A stretch of DNA of 64,000 nt. Origin: Chitinophaga sancti. GTDB taxonomy: Bacteria; Bacteroidota; Bacteroidia; Chitinophagales; Chitinophagaceae. The notes beneath the pieces are model-generated. The model was not told where the DNA came from, made no database searches, and saw nothing but the letters and a program-made list of their open reading frames with translations. Positions 26,499 to 35,969 of this stretch are shown here, one piece after another. How positions within the stretch are numbered: the first letter of the stretch is position 1; the number at the start of each line of letters is the position of its first letter. Position numbers and translations under genes: made by a program. Location of the stretch: positions 1,674,001-1,738,000 of the forward strand of contig NZ_CP139247.1 in the NCBI RefSeq assembly GCF_034087045.1, written 5' to 3'.

Positions 26499-28187
26499 AT
26501 GATCAAACGAATCCTTGGACTTTGTTTCCTCCTGCCGCAGTTGTTACATGCGCAATTACCAGAGAAGAACTATCCTCGTGGGTACTTCCGCAACCCACTG
26601 GATATACCTATCCAACTGGCAGGTAATTTTGGCGAGCTCCGCCCTAACCACTTCCACGCGGGTCTTGACATCAAAACCCAGCAAAGGGAAAACCTGCTGG
26701 TACATGCCGCTGCAGATGGTTATGTAAGCCGCATAGGCGTATCTCACACCGGGTATGGCAATGTAGTCTATATCACCCACCCAAATGGGTATACTACCGT
26801 ATATGGTCACCTGAACCGTTTCTTCCCCGCCCTGGAAGAATATGTAAAGCAGCAGCAATATTCGGCAGAAAGCTGGGTACAGGATCTGAAGATCCCCGCT
26901 GGCAAGTTTCCTGTAAAGAAAGGGGATTTGATTGCATGGAGTGGTAATACCGGTGGTTCCGCAGGTCCACATGTGCATTTCGAGATCAGAAGCACCCAGA
27001 CAGAACACGGACTGAATCCGTTATTATTCGGTTTCGACATAGCAGATGCCACCGCACCTGTCGTATCCCGCATTGCGATTTACGATATGGAACGGAGTAT
27101 CTATGATCAATCCCCCATTATACTGCCTGTAAAGAAAGTAGGCGGTGAATATGTGACTACTGCCCCGGTGGTAAAAGTAAAAGCCGCCAGCATAGGATTG
27201 GGTTTGACTGCGGTGGATAAGATGAGTCCTACAGCGCCGAATACCTATGGTATTTACCAGGTGGTATTATTCGACGAGGATGTACCCAATACCAGCTTCA
27301 CCATCGATAATATCGGTTTTGACGAGTCGCTGTACATCAATGCACATATAGACTACAAAACGAGGAAAATCGGGGGCCCTTGGGTACAGCTGTTATTCAC
27401 CCTGCCTGGCAATAAACTAAGCATTTACAAGGATATGCAGGGAGATGGAGTACTGGACCTGTCCGATGGCAAGCCACACCCTGTAAAGCTGCAGGTAAAG
27501 GATGCCTATGGCAATACCAGTGTAGTAAAAGTAACGCTCCAGCAGAGTGGTGAGTCAGATAAGGAATCTTCCTGTGCAAACACCATGTATGCGGAATCGA
27601 GGAATATCTTTGAAAATAACCAGGTGGAATTCTACCTGGATGAAACAGCACTGTACGACAAGATCTGCTTCAACTATGCAGAACTGGATGGTAAGAGTGA
27701 CTTCTCTTCTTACCGCCTGCACACGCCACTGGTGCCTGTACACACACCTTTTAACCTCCGTCTGAAACCAGAAAAACCACTGCCTGCCAACCTGGCGAAC
27801 AAAGTGGTAATGGTAAGAGAAGGTTTGGGTCAAACCATCACAGGTACGACCATGGATAATGGCTGGTATGTAGGTAAGTTCAGGGAGTTCGGTACCTTCC
27901 GTCTGGCAGTAGATACAATTGCACCTAAGATTACGATCATTGGTGGGTTAAAGAGTGGAGCAAAACTGTCTGCAGTAACTAAACTGTCTTTTGCTATGAG
28001 CGATGCAAATGGCATTAAGAGCTACCGTGCTGAACTGGATGGCAAATGGCTGATGTTCTCCCGTCGTAGCAATGTACTGACATATAACTTCGATAATCAC
28101 TGCCCTGCAGGCAACCATACGCTTACATTAACTGTTACAGATTTGGCCGGTAATGCATCGGTGTATACATTTAAATTTACAAGATGA
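26499..28187 (+). CDS. Secreted M23 family metallopeptidase (LytM domain)
   Basis: A 562-residue exported peptidoglycan endopeptidase candidate. Signal peptide 1-19 (MIKRILGLCFLLPQLLHAQ). The LytM zinc site is intact: HFHAGLDIKTQQ (H-x3-D) near residue 55 and HVHFEIRS near residue 160. A long C-terminal beta-rich region (about 190-560) follows, with TVTDLAGNASVYTFKF at the end, resembling Ig-like or bacterial surface domains. The stop overlaps the Bcp start by four bases. It likely cuts cell-wall cross-links in the periplasm (family knowledge). Confidence 0.9.
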   Translation: MIKRILGLCFLLPQLLHAQLPEKNYPRGYFRNPLDIPIQLAGNFGELRPNHFHAGLDIKTQQRENLLVHAAADGYVSRIGVSHTGYGNVVYITHPNGYTTVYGHLNRFFPALEEYVKQQQYSAESWVQDLKIPAGKFPVKKGDLIAWSGNTGGSAGPHVHFEIRSTQTEHGLNPLLFGFDIADATAPVVSRIAIYDMERSIYDQSPIILPVKKVGGEYVTTAPVVKVKAASIGLGLTAVDKMSPTAPNTYGIYQVVLFDEDVPNTSFTIDNIGFDESLYINAHIDYKTRKIGGPWVQLLFTLPGNKLSIYKDMQGDGVLDLSDGKPHPVKLQVKDAYGNTSVVKVTLQQSGESDKESSCANTMYAESRNIFENNQVEFYLDETALYDKICFNYAELDGKSDFSSYRLHTPLVPVHTPFNLRLKPEKPLPANLANKVVMVREGLGQTITGTTMDNGWYVGKFREFGTFRLAVDTIAPKITIIGGLKSGAKLSAVTKLSFAMSDANGIKSYRAELDGKWLMFSRRSNVLTYNFDNHCPAGNHTLTLTVTDLAGNASVYTFKFTR

Positions 28188-28645
28188 CACATTTGAAAGA
28201 AGGAGATAAAGCCCCGGTATTTAAAGGGGTAGATCAGTCAGGGAATAAGGTTTCACTGTCTGACCTGAAAGGAAAGAAAGTAATACTGTATTTCTATCCA
28301 AAAGATATGACACCGGGATGTACGGCACAGGCCTGCAACCTCCGTGATAATTATACTGCTTTATTGCAGAAAGGATATGCAGTGGTCGGTGTAAGTACAG
28401 ATGGTGAAAAGAGCCATCAGAAATTTGCAGAGAAGTATGAACTGCCGTTTCCTTTATTAGCAGATGAGGATAAGAAGATTGTGGAGCAGTATGGTGTGTG
28501 GGGGGAGAAAAAGTTTATGGGAAAGGTATATGATGGAACGCATAGAACTACTTTCCTCATTAATGAAAACGGTGTGATTGATAAGATCATTTCCAAACCA
28601 GATACAAAGAATCACACAGAAGAAATCCTCGAAATCTGGAAATAA
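28184..28645 (+). CDS. bcp: Thioredoxin-dependent thiol peroxidase (Bcp/PrxQ)
   Basis: A 153-residue peroxiredoxin reducing hydroperoxides. The peroxidatic cysteine lies in KDMTPGCTAQACNLRDNY, with a second cysteine five residues on as in two-Cys PrxQ enzymes. Other landmarks are VVGVSTDGEKSHQKFAEKYE and the resting C-terminal HTEEILEIWK. It is translationally coupled to the M23 gene (ATG overlaps its stop). Cytoplasmic, no signal peptide. Confidence 0.93.
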   Translation: MTHLKEGDKAPVFKGVDQSGNKVSLSDLKGKKVILYFYPKDMTPGCTAQACNLRDNYTALLQKGYAVVGVSTDGEKSHQKFAEKYELPFPLLADEDKKIVEQYGVWGEKKFMGKVYDGTHRTTFLINENGVIDKIISKPDTKNHTEEILEIWK

Positions 28646-28682
28646 ATAATTTGCATGAAGGGCCCTCCGCAGGAGCCGCATA

Positions 28683-28772
28683 CCCCAAAAAGACCCTGAT
28701 CGCTATGCGATCAGGGTCTTTTTGGGGCGTAAATAAAAGAGGCGCGGTCATACGACCGCGCCTCTTTTATTT
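28683..28772. terminator. Paired long hairpins between bcp and gldJ
   Basis: A perfect 21-bp stem with a TAT loop (28683-28727, CCCCAAAAAGACCCTGATCGC on the left arm) is followed by a perfect 19-bp stem with an ATAC loop (28731-28772, core GAGGCGCGGTC). Each would serve one of the two convergent genes. Confidence 0.85.
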
Positions 28773-28787
28773 ATTTATAAGTTGAAA

Positions 28788-30347
28788 CTATCTCTTCTGA
28801 CGTTGTTTCTTAAACAGGTTACCTGTCTTAAACTTATTACCTTCAGGGCTACCTACACGGTCCATTGCACAACGGAAACCTACTGTATTAGTCGCCATAT
28901 CTTCCTGCATGTAACGACGTGTACCAGGAGACAACCAATAAGCTCTGTCATTCCAGCTACCACCTTTCACCACGTGAGATTTATCATTGATCAGGGAAGT
29001 TACACCATAACCATACTCAACCTGTGACAGGGTATCACCATCCAGGTAGTTGATTACATCACCTTTCTGGTAGTTCAGACGGTTAGCACTTTCCTCATCA
29101 GTTACATCACGCATTTTCAGGTGACCCAGGCTATCCTTTTCAGGCTCATTCTCACCATTCATATAAGTAGTCTGGAACTTGTTACCACGGAAGTAGTTGA
29201 AGTCATCACCGTCGATTGGGTTCAGCGGACGATAAACGTCTAATACCCACTCGCTCACGTTACCAGACATATTATAGATACCGAAAGTATTCGGGAAGTA
29301 AGCAGTGATCGGACCAGGAATAGACGCACGGTCATTCAGACCACCGGCCATACCCATGTTATCACCAGAACCACGTTTGAAGTTAGCCAGGAACTGACCT
29401 TGCCATGCACCACGGCGGATATCTCTCAAACCGCTGTTGTTGGTACCCCAGGAATACACCTGTTTGTTCATGATCAACTCTTCACCACGTTTACCTTCTT
29501 TCTTGGAAGGACCAGGGTTCTGGCCAATGTAACCCAGTGCCGCATATTCCCACTCAGCTTCTGTTGGGAGACGGTAGTTTGGTAACATTACACCATCCTC
29601 GAACTGAGCAGTACGCGGAGAACCATCCGAGTTTCTGAACTGTTCTTTGGTTTGTTTTGTCATCTTGCCGGGAATACCTTCGTACAGACCAGCCGTGTAA
29701 GACTTGGTATCGAATGTATTGTCATCGGCCTGATTGTTCATATCTGTTTTAGACAGCAGTCCTTTTTCGATCAGCAACTTTTCATTCACACGGTTAGAAC
29801 GCCATTTACAGTAGTCAACAGCTTGTTTCCAGTTCACACCTACTACCGGATAATCGTTGTAGGCCGGGTGACGGAAGTAATACTCTACCAGCGGCTCGTT
29901 GTAAGCCAGCTCGCTACGCCATACCAGGGTATCTGGCAGTGCCTGACGATAAACAGCAGGGAAAGACTCATTGTACATGCGACGTAACCAGTGCAGATAC
30001 TCACGATAGTGTACGTTGGCTACCTCTGATTCATCTATATAGAAAGATGATACAGTGATACGACGTGGAATGTTATTCCAGTCAGCCATTACGTCCTGTT
30101 CGGTTGCACCCATGGCAAAGGTACCACCCTGTACGAATACAAGACCAGGGCCAGTTTGCTGATCTTTATTTTTTGCCACACTGAAACCACCCATTTTTGG
30201 GTCATTATAGTTCCAGCCGGTAGCGGTGGATTTATCCTTCTTTTTACTGAAGGCCCCGCCGCCATTCTTATTACAGGCAGTCATTGACAGCATGACACTG
30301 GCGCCTAAGAGGAATGAGACAGAGGTTAATCTATGCATGCGATTCAA
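28788..30347 (-). CDS. gldJ: Gliding motility/T9SS lipoprotein GldJ
   Basis: A 519-residue lipoprotein of the SUMF1-like fold that stabilises the T9SS/gliding machinery in Flavobacterium. The lipobox is SMTAC (C25). The SUMF1-type domain begins at VQGGTFAMGATEQDVMADWN and includes PAYNDYPVVGVNWKQAVDYC, LPTEAEWEYAALGYIG, MSGNVSEWVLDVYRP and HVVKGGSWNDRAYWL. The DWNNIPRRITVSSFYIDESEV and ALPDTLVW segments match GldJ better than the paralogue GldK/PorK. It is divergent from porU, which strengthens the T9SS context. Confidence 0.85.
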   Translation of the reverse strand: MNRMHRLTSVSFLLGASVMLSMTACNKNGGGAFSKKKDKSTATGWNYNDPKMGGFSVAKNKDQQTGPGLVFVQGGTFAMGATEQDVMADWNNIPRRITVSSFYIDESEVANVHYREYLHWLRRMYNESFPAVYRQALPDTLVWRSELAYNEPLVEYYFRHPAYNDYPVVGVNWKQAVDYCKWRSNRVNEKLLIEKGLLSKTDMNNQADDNTFDTKSYTAGLYEGIPGKMTKQTKEQFRNSDGSPRTAQFEDGVMLPNYRLPTEAEWEYAALGYIGQNPGPSKKEGKRGEELIMNKQVYSWGTNNSGLRDIRRGAWQGQFLANFKRGSGDNMGMAGGLNDRASIPGPITAYFPNTFGIYNMSGNVSEWVLDVYRPLNPIDGDDFNYFRGNKFQTTYMNGENEPEKDSLGHLKMRDVTDEESANRLNYQKGDVINYLDGDTLSQVEYGYGVTSLINDKSHVVKGGSWNDRAYWLSPGTRRYMQEDMATNTVGFRCAMDRVGSPEGNKFKTGNLFKKQRQKR

Positions 30348-30375
30348 CTTTATTATTTGATATTTATGGTAAACG

Positions 30376-30383
30376 CAAATTTA
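30376..30383 (-). promoter_or_regulatory. TAAATTTG (-7-like) element for gldJ
   Basis: Perfect TAnnTTTG on the minus strand, 28 bases before the gldJ start. No good -33 TTG. Confidence 0.45.
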
Positions 30384-30657
30384 GCACATTTTATTTTATA
30401 GTAAAAATAATTAATCTGTAAACCTTTGCGTTCTAGTTAGACGTATAATGTTTTAAATCAATGCTTTGTATTTTCTAAGGCGGCATGGCATACGTATTAA
30501 TTTAATATTATCTGCGTCCCATGATTTGCTTTTGTTCACAAGGTTTTCCCCTTTTGGTATACTAATATACGGTTTTCAGGATATGCTGTGATATGGTAAG
30601 CAATTTTTCCTATTTCCAGTATCTACTGGTTGGTCGATTCAGGGAATAAATATAGAG

Positions 30658-30665
30658 TAATTTTG
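30658..30665 (+). promoter_or_regulatory. TAATTTTG (-7-like) element for porU
   Basis: Perfect TAnnTTTG 23 bases before the preferred porU ATG at 30689 and only two bases before the upstream in-frame ATG at 30668. This supports the downstream start. Confidence 0.5.
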
Positions 30666-30688
30666 TTATGTTTGCGCAAATTCCCTGC

Positions 30689-33600
30689 ATGAAATTTTAT
30701 GGACTGTATTACATACTGTTAGGTATGGTGACCTGGCTTTTGCCGGTGCATTCTTCAGCCCGTGCATTACCCCATGCAGACCATTCTGTACTTGCCTCCG
30801 GCACATGGTACAAACTGGCTATCCCAGCGGAGGGGATCTATAAGATCGATAAAACGCTGCTGAACAGCATGGGTATCAACCCTTCTGCAGAAATTCGCCT
30901 GTATGGCACCGGTGGCCGTATGCTACCAGAGGCTGTCGGCAGTACCCGATATGATGACCTCCCCGAGGTCGCCCTGATGCAGGCAGATAATTATCTGCTG
31001 TTTTATGCCCCCGGCCCTCATAGCTGGAGCTACCAGGGTAGCACCTACGCGCATACATTAAATCTTTATAGCGATACCGCTTATTATTATTTACAGGTAG
31101 GCGGCGGTGGAAAACGTATTGCCACAGATGCTGCCACACCGACGGCGACAAGTACCATTCAGAGCTTTGACTATCACGACTATTATGAAAATGATAGTCT
31201 GAACCTGTTGCAGAGTGGCAAACAATGGTGGGGACCTGCTTTCAGCACTACCCAAACTACGATAACCATTCCTTTTACACTGCCCTTTATAGCTACCTCC
31301 TTCAGTATCAATACAAGAGTAGGAGCGCGTAGTGGAGGCACCAGCAAATTCGATATCGCTATCAATGGCAATACTGCCGGCTCATTATCACTCAGCGCCA
31401 TCACCGGCAATATCTTCGAAGCATTTGCCACCACTACTTCCGATACATTTACCGCAACCCCCGCGGGTACCAGTGCGGCAGTAAAATTTACCTTTACCCC
31501 GGGAGCCAGTGGTGCTACTGGTTGGTTAGATAATATCAACCTGAATGCACGAATGCCTTTGCAATTAACCACGAATACTCCGCTTTTCTTCAGAGAAGCC
31601 AGCTCAATTGGTCAAACCGCAAAGTTTTTACTGCAAAGCGCCAGTGCACAAACAAAGATCTGGGATATTACCGATCCCATAACCCCTATACAACTTACTA
31701 CCAGCCTGAGTGGCAGCACATTATCATTCACACGTGCAGCGACTTCTCTACATGAATATGTTGCCTTTGAAGATCAGGGGGTACTCACACCCGTGTACAT
31801 GGGTACAGTCGCCAACCAGGATTTACACGGCATCGGTAGTGTGAATATGCTGATTGTCACAACCAATACCTTGTCTGCTCAGGCACAGCGATTGGCTACC
31901 TGGCATACATCGCATGATGGTCTGTCTGTACAGGTGGTAGATGTGTCTCAGATCTATACAGAGTTTGCCTCCGGAAATCGTGATCCTGTTGCTATCCGGG
32001 ATTTTATTAAAATGTGTTATGACAGGGGAGGGCTGCAATACGTATTATTATTTGGCGATGCTTCATATGATTATAAATATCGTATTAACGGCAATACTAA
32101 TCTGGTCCCTACATGGCAAACCACCATTTCTATAGACCCTATTTACGCGTATCCTTCCGACGATTTCTTTGGTTTCCTCTCAGATGCCGATGATATTAAT
32201 GATGCAGGTATGGCGAATCAGATGGTAGTAGGAGTGGGACGCTTACCGGTTAAGAACACCACCGAAGCCAATGTTGTAGTTGATAAAATAATTAATTACC
32301 ACAACGCTTCCAGGTTTGGTCGCTGGCAACAACACATCACTTTTGTGGCAGACGATGGGGATGATAACCTGCATTTACAGGATGCAGAAAGCATGAGCGA
32401 CATTACCACACAACAATGGCCTGCAGGCAGGATCAATAAGATATACCTGGATGCCTATACAAAAGTATCCGATGCTGGTGGTAGCCGTTATCCATCTGTG
32501 AATACAGCCATTGCGGAAGATATGTATGATGGTACACTGATCTGGAATTACACAGGTCACGGCAATTATTCCCGTCTGGCAGAAGAAGTGATCATGGATG
32601 CTTCCTCCCTTGCCTCGTGGAAGAACAGTACGAAATTACCATTATTCATCACCGCTACCTGCGACTTTGCACCTTTCGACAATCCGGCCTACAATTCGCT
32701 GGGAGAGCAGGTATTACTACAGGAGAACGGTGGTGGTATTGCACTGATGACAACTACCAGGGCTGTATTTGCGGCTTCAAACAAAGTATTGAATGCCAAC
32801 TACCTGACGAAACTGCTTACACCCGGTATCGATGGCAGAATGCCTACCCTCGGCACTGCAGCCATGGAGGCCAAGAACCTGACCTACAGCACTTACAGTG
32901 ATATTCCCAATAACAGGAAGTTTCAGCTCCTGGGCGATCCTGCACTCACACTTGCCTTTCCACAATATCATGTTGTGACAGACTCTTTGCTGGATGCAAA
33001 TGGTAATGTGGCCGATACGATGAAGGCTATGGGAAAATACACATTTAAAGCACATGTGGAAGACGCCCAGGGCAATGTAGTAAGCGATTACAACGGCAAA
33101 ATGTATACTACCGTATACGATAAACCTGCACGGCAATATACCCTTGCTAATGATGCGGGAAGTACGAAAACCAGTTATTATTTGCAGCAACATGTTTTAT
33201 TTAGCGGACAGCAAACGATAAAAAATGGCCAGATTTCCGGTACCTTTATAGTTCCACTGGATATTGACTATACCACGGGAGCAGGTAGCATCAGCTACTT
33301 CGGTACAGATAGTGTGACTACAGCAGGAGGCCTGTATGCTGCATTCCAGGTTACAGGCAGTGCTACGGAAACGGATACTGATACCCAAGGTCCTACAATA
33401 AGTGGTTATCTCAATGGAAGTGGATTTGTCAACGGAGATATTACCAGTGAAAACCCGGTATTATACCTACAGCTTTACGACCTTCATGGCATAAATACCA
33501 CGGGAAATGGAATTGGCCATGATATAGTAGCCACCCTTGATGAAGACAACAACCAGTATTATATACTGAACAACTTTTTTGAGGCTTCGTCGGATAGCTA

Positions 33601-34036
33601 CCAGTCGGGTGCAGTCACCTACCCGCTGTATGGATTAACCGCCGGGTCGCATACACTAACAATTAAAGTATGGGATACCTACAACAATTCCAGTACTTAC
33701 ACGTTGCGGTTCAAAGTGGTCCAATCATCGCAGGTACTTTTTCAGAGTGCCGGGTGCTATCCAAACCCCTTTCATGACCAGACATCATTTACGCTTGAGC
33801 ATAATCAGCAGGGCGAAGACCTTGATGTAACAATCAGGATCTTTACCCTGGCAGGGCAGCAAATAAAAACTATCCGCCATACAATAAATACAGCGGGTAG
33901 CCGTTATCTAGGGGCGAATTGGGACGGCAGGAACGATGCCGGAGCCAAAATGCCGCCTGGGATCTATTTCTATAATATCATGGTAAATGCTAATGGCAAG
34001 ACGAAGATTTTAGGTGGAAAAGTGATCTTATATTGA
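30689..34036 (+). CDS. porU: Type IX secretion system sortase PorU
   Basis: Cell-surface C25-family peptidase that removes the C-terminal T9SS signal from secreted proteins and attaches them to the surface. About 1115 residues from ATG 30689 (MKFYGLYYILLGMVTWLLPV, a signal peptide). The catalytic pair of the gingipain-like domain is visible: H624 in WNYTGHGNYSRLAEE and C658 in PLFITATCDFAPFDNP. The C-terminal 90 residues are themselves a T9SS-type CTD (YPNPFHDQTSFTLEH to GIYFYNIMVN). porV follows, the usual partner. The match is strong in both domain order and gene context. Confidence 0.94.
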   Translation: MKFYGLYYILLGMVTWLLPVHSSARALPHADHSVLASGTWYKLAIPAEGIYKIDKTLLNSMGINPSAEIRLYGTGGRMLPEAVGSTRYDDLPEVALMQADNYLLFYAPGPHSWSYQGSTYAHTLNLYSDTAYYYLQVGGGGKRIATDAATPTATSTIQSFDYHDYYENDSLNLLQSGKQWWGPAFSTTQTTITIPFTLPFIATSFSINTRVGARSGGTSKFDIAINGNTAGSLSLSAITGNIFEAFATTTSDTFTATPAGTSAAVKFTFTPGASGATGWLDNINLNARMPLQLTTNTPLFFREASSIGQTAKFLLQSASAQTKIWDITDPITPIQLTTSLSGSTLSFTRAATSLHEYVAFEDQGVLTPVYMGTVANQDLHGIGSVNMLIVTTNTLSAQAQRLATWHTSHDGLSVQVVDVSQIYTEFASGNRDPVAIRDFIKMCYDRGGLQYVLLFGDASYDYKYRINGNTNLVPTWQTTISIDPIYAYPSDDFFGFLSDADDINDAGMANQMVVGVGRLPVKNTTEANVVVDKIINYHNASRFGRWQQHITFVADDGDDNLHLQDAESMSDITTQQWPAGRINKIYLDAYTKVSDAGGSRYPSVNTAIAEDMYDGTLIWNYTGHGNYSRLAEEVIMDASSLASWKNSTKLPLFITATCDFAPFDNPAYNSLGEQVLLQENGGGIALMTTTRAVFAASNKVLNANYLTKLLTPGIDGRMPTLGTAAMEAKNLTYSTYSDIPNNRKFQLLGDPALTLAFPQYHVVTDSLLDANGNVADTMKAMGKYTFKAHVEDAQGNVVSDYNGKMYTTVYDKPARQYTLANDAGSTKTSYYLQQHVLFSGQQTIKNGQISGTFIVPLDIDYTTGAGSISYFGTDSVTTAGGLYAAFQVTGSATETDTDTQGPTISGYLNGSGFVNGDITSENPVLYLQLYDLHGINTTGNGIGHDIVATLDEDNNQYYILNNFFEASSDSYQSGAVTYPLYGLTAGSHTLTIKVWDTYNNSSTYTLRFKVVQSSQVLFQSAGCYPNPFHDQTSFTLEHNQQGEDLDVTIRIFTLAGQQIKTIRHTINTAGSRYLGANWDGRNDAGAKMPPGIYFYNIMVNANGKTKILGGKVILY

Positions 34037-34101
34037 CCTATGCATCAAAAGAATAGACTAGATTCGCAAATCCCTAGCCAGGCCCCTGTTAATGATTATT
34101 C

Positions 34102-34109
34102 TAAATTTG
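34102..34109 (+). promoter_or_regulatory. TAAATTTG (-7-like) element before porV
   Basis: Perfect TAnnTTTG 47 bases before the preferred porV ATG at 34157. It would give porV its own promoter in addition to readthrough from porU. Confidence 0.4.
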
Positions 34110-34156
34110 GAATTATTTTTACATTTCGTTCTAAACACTATTGCATGTATAATTGC

Positions 34157-35332
34157 ATGAACAAGACGGTAACAGTAAAAAATCTGATTTTCATCTGTTG
34201 CCTGTTTTTTAGCTTATCAACCGCAGCACAAATTTCTACCGGCCAGTTGGATGGTCGTACCAACACCATCAACACAGCGGTGCCGTTCCTGCGTATCTCC
34301 CCCGATGCCAGGGCTGGTGCTATGGGCGATGTCGGTGTTGCCACGTCTCCTGATGCTAACTCTATCTACTGGAACCAGGCTAAACTGCCTTTTGCGACTA
34401 CAAGATCTGCCATCTCTGTTACCTACACTCCCTGGTTAAAAGAACTGGTGAACGATGTATTTCTTGCCACGTTAGCAGGTTATTACCAATTGGATGAGTT
34501 CCAGACTGTGTCTGGTTCACTGCGGTACTTCTCCCTCGGTACCATCAATTTTACGGACATCAACGGTACACCAACCTCCGATTTCCGTCCACGTGAGTAT
34601 GCCCTCGATGCAGGTTACTCCCGCAAGTTGTCTGACAACTTCTCCGTGGCCATCGCAGCGCGTTACATCTATTCGAACCTGGCCAGCGGCGACGTAAACG
34701 GTCAGGTGATCAAACCAGGTACAGCCTTCGCTACGGATCTGTCCCTGTACTATACCAAAGATTTTGAAAAGGATGACGGGGTGAAAAATACCTGGAATGT
34801 AGGTGCGGCCTTTACCAATATAGGTACCAAGATCTCCTATACATCCTCAGCTACCAATAAGGACTTTATTCCTACCAACATGGGCCTGGGTACTTCGTAC
34901 ACCTTTGGTCTGGATCAGATGAACAAGATCATGCTGGCCCTGGACCTCAACAAACTGCTGGTACCTACGCCAGACAGCAGTGGCGATTACAGGAACAAGA
35001 GCGTCATCTCCGGTATCTTCTCCTCCTTTGGCGATGCACCCGGTGGTATGTCTGAAGAATTGCAGGAAGTAAGTGTGTCTGCCGGTGGTGAATACTCCTA
35101 CAACGATCAGTTCTTTGTACGTACCGGTTACTTCTACGAAAACAAAAACAAGGGTAACCGTAAGTATGTAACTGCCGGTATAGGTGTTAAATACAATATG
35201 TTCGGTCTGAACTTTTCTTACCTGGTTCCTTCCGGAAATGGTATCCAGCGTAATCCGTTATCCAATACACTCCGCTTCTCGCTTGTGTTTGACCTTGGCT
35301 TCAAGGCCGACAGGAACGAGGCTACATGGTAA
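34157..35332 (+). CDS. porV: Type IX secretion outer membrane channel/shuttle protein PorV (LptO)
   Basis: Outer-membrane beta-barrel of the FadL-like group that carries T9SS substrates to PorU. About 391 residues from ATG 34157 (MNKTVTVKNLIFICCLFFSL, signal peptide ending TAAQ); the frame to 34040 adds an unlikely polar leader. Family features are NTAVPFLRISPDARAGAMGD, GVATSPDANSIYWNQAKLPF and the many alternating beta strands ending LRFSLVFDLGF. It sits directly after porU, as in many T9SS genomes. Confidence 0.93.
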   Translation: MNKTVTVKNLIFICCLFFSLSTAAQISTGQLDGRTNTINTAVPFLRISPDARAGAMGDVGVATSPDANSIYWNQAKLPFATTRSAISVTYTPWLKELVNDVFLATLAGYYQLDEFQTVSGSLRYFSLGTINFTDINGTPTSDFRPREYALDAGYSRKLSDNFSVAIAARYIYSNLASGDVNGQVIKPGTAFATDLSLYYTKDFEKDDGVKNTWNVGAAFTNIGTKISYTSSATNKDFIPTNMGLGTSYTFGLDQMNKIMLALDLNKLLVPTPDSSGDYRNKSVISGIFSSFGDAPGGMSEELQEVSVSAGGEYSYNDQFFVRTGYFYENKNKGNRKYVTAGIGVKYNMFGLNFSYLVPSGNGIQRNPLSNTLRFSLVFDLGFKADRNEATW

Positions 35333-35374
35333 GATAGCTGATCCTGAAATAGTTAATATTTTTTTAAAATATAT

Positions 35375-35404
35375 AAATCCCTCGGATATTTCCGGGGGAT
35401 TTTT
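35375..35404 (+). terminator. Terminator of the porU-porV unit
   Basis: Stem AAATCCCTCGG / CCGGGGGATTT (one G-T mismatch) with a 6-base loop is followed by T5. It lies 43 bases after the porV stop. Confidence 0.75.
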
Positions 35405-35440
35405 AATTTGCACCCAGAACCACTTATTATAAAGACAACT

Positions 35441-35941
35441 ATGAGCAAACTGAGAATTGGATTAGGTGTTGATTTTCACCAATTGACGGAAGGAAGAGAT
35501 TTCTGGCTCGGAGGCGTACTTGTGCCTCACCACCAGGGAGCCCTGGGCCATAGCGATGCCGATGTGCTGCTGCACGCCATCTGCGATGCGATGCTGGGAG
35601 CTGCCAGCCTGGGTGATATTGGTGTTCATTTCCCCGATACAGACAATACATACAAAGATATTGACAGTAAGATCCTGTTACAGCGTACCCAGCAGCTCAT
35701 TGCTGAGAAAGGCTACCAGGTGGTAAACATTGACAGCACACTTTGCCTGCAGGCGCCTAAGATCAAACCTTATGTACCGCAAATGCAGGAAGTAATTGCC
35801 AATATCCTGAAACTAACTACCGAAGAGGTATCTATCAAAGCTACTACCACTGAAAAGCTGGGATTCGTAGGCCGTGAAGAAGGCGTAGTCGCTTATGCGA
35901 CCGTATTGTTGGAGAAGGAGGAGGTGCCTTATACTCGTTAA
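35441..35941 (+). CDS. ispF: 2-C-methyl-D-erythritol 2,4-cyclodiphosphate synthase
   Basis: MEP-pathway enzyme that cyclises the phosphorylated CDP-methylerythritol intermediate with loss of CMP. About 166 residues from ATG 35441 (MSKLRIGLGVDFHQLTEGR). Metal ligands lie in GLGVDFH and GHSDADVLLHAICDAMLG; the end of the active site is STLCLQAPKIKPY and EEVSIKATTTEKLGFVGREE. The longer frame to 35408 begins with TTG and covers the preceding terminator region. dut follows 28 bases later. Confidence 0.95.
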   Translation: MSKLRIGLGVDFHQLTEGRDFWLGGVLVPHHQGALGHSDADVLLHAICDAMLGAASLGDIGVHFPDTDNTYKDIDSKILLQRTQQLIAEKGYQVVNIDSTLCLQAPKIKPYVPQMQEVIANILKLTTEEVSIKATTTEKLGFVGREEGVVAYATVLLEKEEVPYTR

Positions 35942-35957
35942 ACCAGATAATTAATAA

Positions 35958-35965
35958 TATCTTTG
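35958..35965 (+). promoter_or_regulatory. TATCTTTG element four bases before the dut ATG
   Basis: Plus-strand order TATCTTTG-TTCC-ATG in the short ispF-dut gap. Perfect TAnnTTTG with the same four-base gap as at 10097 and 26499. Confidence 0.35.
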
Positions 35966-35969
35966 TTCC

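Larger units (their letters stand above)
30348..30688. other. Divergent promoter region gldJ/porU
   Basis: About 340 AT-rich bases with no ORF of note. It holds two perfect TAnnTTTG elements, one for each divergent gene, and nothing else I can name. A TTTAAATCAATGC-type A/T stretch in the middle shows no clear dyad. Confidence 0.5.
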
